This document shows positions 55,032 through 64,000 of a stretch of 64,000 nucleotides of DNA, one piece after another. The translations under genes and the position numbers were made by a program. The stretch's first letter is position 1, and every line of letters begins with the position of its first letter. A model generated the notes under the pieces. The model saw only the letters and a list, made by a program, of their open reading frames with translations. It ran no database searches and had not been told where the DNA came from. The stretch is taken from NCBI GenBank assembly GCA_007693585.1, contig REDH01000050.1:1-64000 (forward strand). The letters are read 5' to 3'. Source of the stretch: Deltaproteobacteria bacterium (GTDB lineage: Bacteria > Myxococcota_A > Bradymonadia > REDH01).

Positions 55032-55988
55032 ATGATGACTGAGCACGGTGCCTGGCTGCCCACCGAGTGTCCGGTGGCCAGCGACGAGGAGATCGATCGC
55101 GTGGCGGAGTTCCTCGCCAGAGGCCGGGTCCTCGTGCTGACGGGGGCGGGGTGTTCCACGGAGAGTGGGATCCCGGATTACCGGGGGCCGATCACCCGTC
55201 TTCGTCCGCGGACTCCCCTGACCTGGCAGGCGTTCGCGGACGACCTGGAGCTTCGCCGTCGCTACTGGGCGCGCTCGTTCGTCGGGTGGTCTTCGTTCCG
55301 GGATGCTCGCCCCTGCGCTGCGCATCGTGCACTCGTTGCGCTCGAGTCCGCGTCCATCGTCCAGATGCTGTTGACCCAGAACGTCGATGGGCTGCATGAA
55401 CGGGCGGGGCATCAGGCGCACCTCGAACTCCACGGGTCGTTGTGGCGCGCGACGTGTCCGGATTGCGGACACGTGATTGAGCGCAACGAGCTGCAGGAGA
55501 TCCTCGCCCGGCGCAATCCCGAGTGGGCCCGTTGCGGCCGGAGGGCCCTGATGGCACCGGATGGCGATGCGGATGTCGATGGAGGGGGGCTCACCGACTT
55601 CGCGCTCGCCCCTTGTCCGTCCTGCGGGGGCGATCGGCTGAAGCCGGGTGTCGTCATGTTCGGTGAGAGTGTCCCTCACGCCGTTCGCGAAGCCTCTCTG
55701 GCGGCGCTCTCGGACTGCGCAGGGCTGCTCGTGGTGGGCAGCTCGCTGAGCGTGTACTCCGGCTTTCGCTACGTGCAGCGGGCCGCACAGCAGAGGATTC
55801 CGGCCTGCCTGGTCAACATCGGACTTCCTGTCCGGGGAGGCGAGCTGTTCTCTCTCCGGGTGGATGGTCGGGCCGGGGACGTCCTCGTGCGCGCAGCCCG
55901 GCGGGTCGGAGCGATCGACTCCCTCGACATCGGTCACCATCGCGTCGGACACGCCCGGTACCCGTCGAACACGAGAGCGCCTGGTTGA
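55032..55988 (+). CDS. Sir2-family NAD-dependent protein deacylase
   Basis: VLVLTGAGCSTESGIPDYRGP; LTQNVDGLHERAG; ELHGSLWRATCPDCG; CPSCGGDRLKPGVVMFGE. Confidence 0.95.
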   Translation: MMTEHGAWLPTECPVASDEEIDRVAEFLARGRVLVLTGAGCSTESGIPDYRGPITRLRPRTPLTWQAFADDLELRRRYWARSFVGWSSFRDARPCAAHRALVALESASIVQMLLTQNVDGLHERAGHQAHLELHGSLWRATCPDCGHVIERNELQEILARRNPEWARCGRRALMAPDGDADVDGGGLTDFALAPCPSCGGDRLKPGVVMFGESVPHAVREASLAALSDCAGLLVVGSSLSVYSGFRYVQRAAQQRIPACLVNIGLPVRGGELFSLRVDGRAGDVLVRAARRVGAIDSLDIGHHRVGHARYPSNTRAPG

Positions 55989-56063
55989 CTCGGGCTCGTG
56001 GCTGGCGTTAGCTGCAGGGGAGATGCGGGCCACGGATGCGCTCGCTGCACGAGGAGGATAGGG

Positions 56064-57266
56064 ATGCGCCGCAATACGCTCATCGCGGTCTCGGTTTCGA
56101 GTTCGATCATCGTGATCGGTCTGGTGACAATCGTGCTCATTCTGCTTCTTGGTGGTCGAGGCGGGCACGAGGTGATCGACGAGGCGGTCGAGGCGGAGCG
56201 CGCCGCAGACGAAGCAAGAACCCTCGTGCGCAGCCCGTGGGCGGACCGCGAGACCGAAGCGGTGAGGATGGTGAGTCGCCACCGTGTCGGGGATGAGACG
56301 GTGCAGCAGCGCATCCAGTCGGGGCTGCTGGCACGACACGTGGACCTCATCCGGAGGCTCGCCGAAGATCAGCAGGCGCAGTGGGTTGCTTCGCAGATCG
56401 AGGAGAGCAGCATCTACACGGTGTCGTGGCGGTATCGGGATGGCGAGGTGCCTGTGGGCCCACGCTGGCTTGTCCAGGTGGACCCGGAGGGCCCGGAGGC
56501 CCTGACGGGCGGCAGGGTGGTTGCGGTGAACGCACTTGCGACGCTGGTCGAGACGGGTTCCCCAGGTACCCTCGGGCCCTTCCTCAACCGGACGGACGAG
56601 GTGATTCGCGCCCTGACCAATCACCGCTTCGATGACGGGCTTCGGCTGGGTAGCGCGCTGATCGTCCGCTTCTTCGGCCTGAGCCGAAGCATGGAGGACC
56701 TGCTGGAGCAGATGAAGGGGTGGACCGTGGTTCCGGAGCGACTCGAGCCCGACGAGCGACTGCTGTATACCGTTCATCTGCAGTGGACAGAGGGAGAACG
56801 GGCGCTGGATGCCCAGTGGGAGGTGAATCTTGCCGACGCGAGCTTTCAGCCTCGGAATCTTCTGGCCTACGACCTGATGCGATCCGCGAGAGCAGTCCCC
56901 GCTGCGCTCGTGGACGAGATGCAGATGCCACGAGTGCAGGGCGAGTTGATGGATCTCACGACGCCTCCCGCCGCGGAACCGAGCGAGGCTCGGCGGGCCC
57001 TGCGGTGGGTCCTTCACGATGAGCGCGTGGCGGAGGCCGCTGCCGTTCTCCTCGGGTTTCGCCGCACCCGCCACGAGATTGAGGACATTGGCTGGCGCGC
57101 CCGGCAGGACGATGAGCGGGGCTGGTGGCACGTGCAGTACGTCTTCAATCAGGATGGTGAGGAAGATACCCTTTCGTGGCGTGTTCTCGCGCGAAACGGC
57201 ACCGTGCAGGCCGAGTCCGACATCGCGCGCGCCGTGACGTTCTTCCTGTCCAGCGAGAGTCCGTGA
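56064..57266 (+). CDS. Uncharacterised protein with single N-terminal TM anchor
   Basis: MRRNTLIAVSVSSSIIVIGLVTIVLILLLGG anchor; coupled to the next gene by GTGA. Confidence 0.7.
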   Translation: MRRNTLIAVSVSSSIIVIGLVTIVLILLLGGRGGHEVIDEAVEAERAADEARTLVRSPWADRETEAVRMVSRHRVGDETVQQRIQSGLLARHVDLIRRLAEDQQAQWVASQIEESSIYTVSWRYRDGEVPVGPRWLVQVDPEGPEALTGGRVVAVNALATLVETGSPGTLGPFLNRTDEVIRALTNHRFDDGLRLGSALIVRFFGLSRSMEDLLEQMKGWTVVPERLEPDERLLYTVHLQWTEGERALDAQWEVNLADASFQPRNLLAYDLMRSARAVPAALVDEMQMPRVQGELMDLTTPPAAEPSEARRALRWVLHDERVAEAAAVLLGFRRTRHEIEDIGWRARQDDERGWWHVQYVFNQDGEEDTLSWRVLARNGTVQAESDIARAVTFFLSSESP

Positions 57267-57820
57267 ACCCTCGATCGAAACCGATCGAGTCGGGGAGGAG
57301 GGGACTTCGCTATCCGTCCAGCCGGTATCGTGTCCGACGCCTGGGCGGAGGACGCAGTGCGGGCGCGGCGCTCTACGTTCGGGACGGTGTTCTTCGCGCC
57401 TTGCTGGAGATCGCTGAACACCGCCGCGACGAGCAGCAGGTGGCGTTCCTTCTCGGAGGGCTTCACGAGGATGCAGGCGGACATCATCTCGAGGTTGCGG
57501 GCTACGCAGATCTCGAACGAGCGCCGGATCCCTCGAGGCTCATCGACCAGTGGCGTGCAGACTGGCGCCTCGCTCACAATCGGATCAGGCGAGCCTTTCC
57601 TGGCCGAAACGTGGTCGGCTGGGCGGCCCTGCTCCCCGGTTGCAGAGGACAGCTCGCGCCGCGGATCGCGCAGGTCCACTCCACCTTCTTCAACTGCAGC
57701 CATCAGGTATGCCTGCTGCTCGACCCGGCGTCACGATGCCTCGCCTTCCATGGCCTGGATCACACCGGTCGACTGGTGGGCATCGGCTTCAACCTGGTCT
57801 GTCGCACTCGCGACGCCTGA
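57263..57820 (+). CDS. Degenerate MPN/JAMM-like domain protein
   Basis: VAFLLGGLHEDAGGHHLEVAGYADLE...VVGWAALLPGCRGQLAPRIAQVHSTFFNCSHQVCLLLDP resembles MPN fold; HxHPG position reads ALLPG. Confidence 0.55.
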   Translation: MNPRSKPIESGRRGLRYPSSRYRVRRLGGGRSAGAALYVRDGVLRALLEIAEHRRDEQQVAFLLGGLHEDAGGHHLEVAGYADLERAPDPSRLIDQWRADWRLAHNRIRRAFPGRNVVGWAALLPGCRGQLAPRIAQVHSTFFNCSHQVCLLLDPASRCLAFHGLDHTGRLVGIGFNLVCRTRDA

Positions 57821-57872
57821 ATCCACTTCTTGCCCGCTGATCCGGCGTTGCGAGCGCCAAGGGCTTCACTGA

Positions 57873-59186
<1,314 letters not shown>

Positions 59187-59193
59187 GGGTCCC

Positions 59194-59211
59194 GTCCCTC
59201 CCCGGGGGGAC
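59194..59211. terminator. Possible weak GC hairpin between convergent eno and slt genes
   Basis: GTCCCtccccgggGGGAC; no T-tract. Confidence 0.2.
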
Positions 59212-59219
59212 AGGAGAGC

Positions 59220-62105
59220 CTACCAGTCGATGTTGTCCCCGTAACTCACGTCCAGCGTATTGCCGTGGGACTCGTCTCCATCCTCCTCCCAAATGGCCCG
59301 GTAGAGCCAGGCCAGACGCAGGATGCGCTCCGCGTAGCGCCGTGCCCGATCGAACGGGATGGTCTCCAGCAGGGCGTCGAGTTCGAGATCCGATCCGCGC
59401 CAGTCCATCCAGCGTGCCATCTGGTGAGGCCCCGCATTGTAGGACACCAGCGCCAGGGTCTCCTGGTGCGAGAACTTCTCCATCAGTTGGGAAAAGTACC
59501 AGGTGCCCGCCTCGATGCTGGCGACGGGGTCGATCAGACTGTGAATCCCGAAGCCGATCGTTCCGCGTCTGTCGGCTGTCAGGTGCCCGGTGCGTGGGAT
59601 GACCTGCATCAGTCCGTAGGCGTCGGCGCGGGAGATGCTGTCCGGGTTCAGATCGCTCTCGACCACCATCAGTGCCCAGAGCAGGAAGGGGCAAAGGTCG
59701 TGGCGTCGGGCCTCGCGAAGCATGGTCTCGGCAAAGGCTGGCGGATAGGCGGCGCGCCAGCGATGGAGGTTGCCCGAGCCTGGCGGCTCACCGTGCAGGC
59801 CGCCTTCCTCGAGCGCGAACCGGCGCACAAGGTGTGCGTCGCCAAGCTCCTGGAGCGCTGCTCGAATGTCTGCACGGATGTCGTCCTGTGCGGTGAGGAT
59901 CGCCGTCTGTCGCCTCATCAGGGTCTGGCGTGCCTCATCCGACTCCGGAATCGGCCATCTCGGGCTCCCGTTCAGCGCGAGTCCCCACCAGCCAGCGGGT
60001 TGCCTGCGGTTGTCGATGCGGTGGGCACCCACGACCGCGGAGAGCTCGATCGGTTGCGTGAGGGGAAGGGAGCGCCGCCTCCCTGCCACCGCAAGGCCTC
60101 GGAACTCCTCTGCCACGTCCCGGAACAGGACCCGGGCCTCTTCGCGGGCGCCGACGTCGATGAGGGCGTCCGTGGTTCGTGAGTCCGGAAAGAGGTCTCC
60201 CCAGCGGTGCGCAAAGTGACGTACCGCACCCTGAGGTCCCGAGGCGAACTCCCGGATTCGCTGCAGCACCGGCCCTTCATCGCCCGTCTCGGGGTCCAGC
60301 AGTCGGCGAAAGCCCATGGGCTCACTGTCCTGCGGAGCGATGCGACGAGCAGGCCGCTGAACGGGAACCGGTTCGCCCGCCGAGGTTGCGGCATGCCCCT
60401 CGGGGTGGATCTCAACGCTCGCGAAGCTGGCATCGTGATGGGCACTTCCGCCTGCGGCTGGACCACCGTCCCCTGGGGAGGAGGGAACGGGGTGCTCCAC
60501 CGGAGGCGCCGACGGCCTCGGACGCGTGTGAGCGAGCTCCTCGTACCGCGAGCGCGCCACGCGGCTGTGGTAGTCGAACGGGTCCTCGCTGGCCAGCGCT
60601 GCGAAGACCGAAATGGCTGCGTCCCGGTCTCCTCGGCGGGTCTCCGCACGTCCCTGCCAGTAGCGCGCTCTGCGCTGCTGTGCTCCCGTACTGCGCTCGG
60701 CGATCGTGCGGAAACCGTTTCGGGCACGAGCGTACTCGCCAGCCAGATAGAGCAGAAACGCACCGTCGAACGTCGAGAACCACTGGCTCCCTCGTACTTC
60801 CTCCGCGGCCTCGAGCGCTATCTCGTAGCGCCCGACCATGAATCCGTACTCGGCGAGGCGCGCCAGTTGCTCGGAGCGGGGCCTCCGATCGGTCTGGCGC
60901 CGAATCGCGAGAATCCCCTCGTCGGTTCGTCCAAGACGACCCAGGAACCGAACCTTGTAGTTGCGCACGCTTCGCTCACTCACTCCGCTGAAACCACTGG
61001 CACGAATGGCTTCCACATGAGCCAGTCCATCCTCGCTGCGCCCCCCCTCCCAGGCGTTCAGGATGCGCTGAAACCGGACCCGGTTGGCATCCGCGACCCG
61101 CCCACCCGCAAGCGCTTCTTCCTCGAGCACCTCAAGGAGCAGCTCGGCGTGGTCTCGAAACCGGCTGAAGCGAACTTCCCTGGCCTGTTCGAATCGCTGC
61201 TCCCAGCTGGTGGCCGGACGCCGCACGCCGCGACCCTCCAGCTCGCGGACGCGCGCATCGAACTGCGCAGCGATCGGAATCTGGGGGCGCTCGAGCAGGA
61301 AGCGATGGGCACGGCGCATCGCGGCGTCGTTTCGACCGAGTGACATCTCGGCGTCGACCACTTCCAGGATGAGCGTATCGGCAGCCGGTGTCTCCGGAAA
61401 GCGGTGCAGGAAGGCCTCGGCATCGCGGATGGCACTCGCTGCGTGGTCATCGAGGCGAAGCGATGCCCGAATCGCGAGCAACTCGAAGGCGAGTTCGAGG
61501 CGCAATGTGGGCGCGCCCGGCCCGGCTGCTTCGGCCTCCTCGCGGACTCGATCGGCTTCACCGAGAGTCAGGGCGGCCTCGCTCGCCCAGAGGGCACGCC
61601 ATGGCTCGATCCGGAGTCCGGGTTCATGGGGCTCCTCACTCAACACGGCTCGGGCCCGATCGACATGGGAAAGCGCGACGAGAGCTCCCTCGTGCGTGGA
61701 GCGGTCCGCACAGACCGCCATGACGTCATGCAGGCGGACCTGCTCGTTTGGTGCACGTCGTGCCTCCAGAAGGAGGTGAGCGTCGGACGCGGCCTTCTCG
61801 CAGTCGAACAGCATGGCTCGGCGGGCTACGCTGTCGACGGACTCCGCTGCGGAGACGAACACCATCGTCTCCCGCGCCAGTGCCGTCGCCGTGGACAGAT
61901 TCGCCGTCGCGATGTCGAGTGTCTCGGCAGTGCGTCGCCCCTCGTCGATGCGCTCGGCCAGCGTTCGAATCACCGGAGCCCCACCGGCAGAGGAGCTTCT
62001 CTGGAGGGCGGCTTCCGCCCGGTCTCGCGAGCCGGTGGGAGGCAGCATCAGGGTGGCCGCCAGCGGGAGCGTCGCCAGAAGCAGGGTGAAGAAGATTCGT
62101 CGCAT
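59220..62105 (-). CDS. Soluble lytic transglycosylase (Slt-like)
   Basis: Long helical N-terminal region, C-terminal SLT: FLLWALMVVESDLNPDSISRADAYGLMQVIPRTG...YNAGPHQMARWMD. Confidence 0.9.
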   Translation of the reverse strand: MRRIFFTLLLATLPLAATLMLPPTGSRDRAEAALQRSSSAGGAPVIRTLAERIDEGRRTAETLDIATANLSTATALARETMVFVSAAESVDSVARRAMLFDCEKAASDAHLLLEARRAPNEQVRLHDVMAVCADRSTHEGALVALSHVDRARAVLSEEPHEPGLRIEPWRALWASEAALTLGEADRVREEAEAAGPGAPTLRLELAFELLAIRASLRLDDHAASAIRDAEAFLHRFPETPAADTLILEVVDAEMSLGRNDAAMRRAHRFLLERPQIPIAAQFDARVRELEGRGVRRPATSWEQRFEQAREVRFSRFRDHAELLLEVLEEEALAGGRVADANRVRFQRILNAWEGGRSEDGLAHVEAIRASGFSGVSERSVRNYKVRFLGRLGRTDEGILAIRRQTDRRPRSEQLARLAEYGFMVGRYEIALEAAEEVRGSQWFSTFDGAFLLYLAGEYARARNGFRTIAERSTGAQQRRARYWQGRAETRRGDRDAAISVFAALASEDPFDYHSRVARSRYEELAHTRPRPSAPPVEHPVPSSPGDGGPAAGGSAHHDASFASVEIHPEGHAATSAGEPVPVQRPARRIAPQDSEPMGFRRLLDPETGDEGPVLQRIREFASGPQGAVRHFAHRWGDLFPDSRTTDALIDVGAREEARVLFRDVAEEFRGLAVAGRRRSLPLTQPIELSAVVGAHRIDNRRQPAGWWGLALNGSPRWPIPESDEARQTLMRRQTAILTAQDDIRADIRAALQELGDAHLVRRFALEEGGLHGEPPGSGNLHRWRAAYPPAFAETMLREARRHDLCPFLLWALMVVESDLNPDSISRADAYGLMQVIPRTGHLTADRRGTIGFGIHSLIDPVASIEAGTWYFSQLMEKFSHQETLALVSYNAGPHQMARWMDWRGSDLELDALLETIPFDRARRYAERILRLAWLYRAIWEEDGDESHGNTLDVSYGDNIDW

Positions 62106-62207
62106 CGAGGGGCCGTGAAGTCGGACGTGGCATCCGGTTCATGGATAGCCTAAGACGGGAAGGAGGCAAAATCCGTCCTTTCGTGGCAGGAGACCGGGAA
62201 CAGCAAC

Positions 62208-63626
62208 ATGGCACAGGATTCCGAGGCGTCCAGAGAGTCCTGGCGGGACCGACTGGGTGCGAGGCTGGCACGGGTCCGTCGTCGATTTCTTCGCGACCAG
62301 TGGACCAGACTCACGCCAGGTGAACGAAGAGGGGCGTATCTGTTCTTCCTGCTGCGGGAGGTCTGGGATCGTTTCGAGGAGAAGCGGATGGCCCAGCGGG
62401 CGGCGGGACTGGCCTTTCACACCGCGCTCTCCGTCATCCCCATTCTCGTGATCGCCGTGTCCATCGCGGGAGCCCTCGGGCTGCTCGATGGCGCAAGCGA
62501 CGCGCTTGTGGACGCGGTCCTGACGGCGTGGATCCCCGTGGACGACGAGTCGATCCGCGGCACCCTCGATCGACTCATCGAGCGTGCGGGCAGCGCATAC
62601 CTGGGAAGCATCGGATTGCTCTTCTTTCTGTACACTTCGATCAGCCTGTTCAACGAGGCCGACCAGCTCTTCAATGACGCATGGGATGTCGGTCGGCGCC
62701 GTCCCATCGTGAAGCGAATCATCCTCTTCTGGACGATTCTCACGGTCGCCCCTCCCCTGATCACGGCCGGGGTCGTCGCGTCGTCCTACATTCAGGTCCT
62801 CGTCGTGACGCAGCTCGGGGTGTTCCGCTTCACGGCCGTGATTGTCCCGGCGCTCTTCCCCATCCTCCTGACGTTCACCGCGCTGCTCTTCGCCATGGTG
62901 TTGCTGCCGAACACCCGCGTGCGCTGGCGTCCTGCGCTCGTGGCCGCTCTGGTCACGGCCGTGGTTTTCGAGCTCGGAAAGTTCGGATTCGGATTCTATG
63001 TCAGCCAGTTCGCCAGTGTGAGCTGGTTCCGGATCTACGGCGCCATCTTCCTTGTGCCCGTCCTGCTGCTGTGGATCTACGTCTCGTGGATCATCATCGC
63101 CCTCGGCGTCCTCATGGGGGCGTGCATCCAGGACTTTCGAGAGTCCGTGCTGCGCCAGCGAGCGTCGCACCGGCGCTTTCGGGAGTCCCCCGGTGTGATG
63201 GCGCTGCTCGAGGTGCTTCTCCTGCTCGGGATTCGAATCGATCGAGGGGAGGGCAGCGTCTCCACAACGGTTCTCGCCGAGGAGGGCCGGCTGTCTCGAG
63301 CGGATACGGTGCGTATTCTCAAGGTCCTGCAGAGAGTGGAGGTCGTCGAGCCCGTCATGGGAATCGAGCAGAACGAGCGCCGGTGGGTGCTGCGTCAGAC
63401 GCTCGAGCACATCGAGCTGCGGGGACTCCTCGAACGCTGTGGCACGTTCCACGTCGAACGGGAAATCGGCTGCGCGGTGAGCGACGCGCTCGAGCCGCTG
63501 GCGACAGCGATGCGCGATGCGGTGGGTGCCGTCACGCTGGGCGAGATCGTGGCGGTCGTTCGATCCGGGACGGAGTCCGATGCGGCGGAACCTGCGGCCG
63601 AGCCGTTGCTGCCCGGAGATGCCTGA
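62208..63626 (+). CDS. YihY/BrkB family membrane protein with C-terminal extension
   Basis: RMAQRAAGLAFHTALSVIPILVIAVSIAG; SLFNEADQLFNDAWDVGRRRP; multi-TM; C-terminal winged-helix-like region. Confidence 0.88.
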   Translation: MAQDSEASRESWRDRLGARLARVRRRFLRDQWTRLTPGERRGAYLFFLLREVWDRFEEKRMAQRAAGLAFHTALSVIPILVIAVSIAGALGLLDGASDALVDAVLTAWIPVDDESIRGTLDRLIERAGSAYLGSIGLLFFLYTSISLFNEADQLFNDAWDVGRRRPIVKRIILFWTILTVAPPLITAGVVASSYIQVLVVTQLGVFRFTAVIVPALFPILLTFTALLFAMVLLPNTRVRWRPALVAALVTAVVFELGKFGFGFYVSQFASVSWFRIYGAIFLVPVLLLWIYVSWIIIALGVLMGACIQDFRESVLRQRASHRRFRESPGVMALLEVLLLLGIRIDRGEGSVSTTVLAEEGRLSRADTVRILKVLQRVEVVEPVMGIEQNERRWVLRQTLEHIELRGLLERCGTFHVEREIGCAVSDALEPLATAMRDAVGAVTLGEIVAVVRSGTESDAAEPAAEPLLPGDA

Positions 63627-63668
63627 ACCGCCTCTGCTCCTGGCAGGTGGTGCCGATGGCGGAAGGCG

Positions 63669-64000
63669 TCAGCCCTGCCCACCACCTCCCTGCTGCTTCT
63701 TGAGCAGTTCTTCGAAGTCGGAGGCGCTCATGGCCATGGTCTTGCCGCGGAACTGCTCGTTCGGATTGACCGTCGTCGACTGGGTAGCTGTCTCGACGGT
63801 GTTCTCTTCCTCTTCCTGTGCGACGGGCGCGACGGTTCCAGCGGCAGCGGCCTGCGGCTGCTGTGCGGCGGGCATCGCCGGCTCCTGCGGTGCTGCTGCA
63901 GCGGCCGGTGCCTGCTGAGCCCAGGCGTCCTGTGGAGGCTGCGCGGCCGCTCCTGGCTGCTGAGGCTGTCCCCACTGCTGCTGGGGCGCGGCCTGCGGCT
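63669..64000 (-). CDS. C-terminal part of a Gln/Pro/Ala-rich protein, truncated by window edge
   Basis: Open frame to the window end: ...QQQWGQPQQPGAAAQPPQDAWAQQ...NPNEQFRGKTMAMSASDFEELLKKQQGGGGQG*. Confidence 0.6.
   Translation of the reverse strand, partial: PQAAPQQQWGQPQQPGAAAQPPQDAWAQQAPAAAAAPQEPAMPAAQQPQAAAAGTVAPVAQEEEENTVETATQSTTVNPNEQFRGKTMAMSASDFEELLKKQQGGGGQG

Overview
High-GC bacterial chromosome window. It is probably a Myxococcota/deltaproteobacterial-type genome: one protein carries a MYXO-CTERM-like GCSASG + TM + Arg motif, and there are many lipoproteins with Cys-rich 'CxxDxxC' heads. Roughly 45 protein-coding genes can be supported. Ordinary modules: tatD, glnE, ilvE, an rRNA/tRNA U5-methyltransferase, a YbeD/DUF493 protein, photolyase + FAD amine oxidase + hydrolase, ectABC with a BCCT transporter, MFS, LOG, YceI, a NifU-like protein, a FabG4-like SDR, a sirtuin, enolase, an Slt transglycosylase and YihY. 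The more unusual parts are: (i) two paralogous beta-helix lipoproteins with very long Gly-rich/collagen-like stretches flanking an FG-GAP/VCBS-type lipoprotein; (ii) a 1.5k-aa ORF that looks like an in-frame fusion of a TULIP/BPI-like MYXO-CTERM protein to a second lipoprotein, followed by an orphan HExxH-containing protein; (iii) a ClpB-like ATPase with a degenerate NBD1, next to a membrane-anchored pseudokinase; (iv) a zinc-type ABC operon with two extra metal-binding lipoproteins and an OM channel; (v) a degenerate JAMM/MPN protein coupled to a membrane-anchored unknown; (vi) a pseudo-receiver/DUF4388-like protein; (vii) a 6 x 14-bp tandem repeat. No tRNA, rRNA, CRISPR, IS or prophage was recognised. 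All family calls come from reading motifs by eye; no database search was run.
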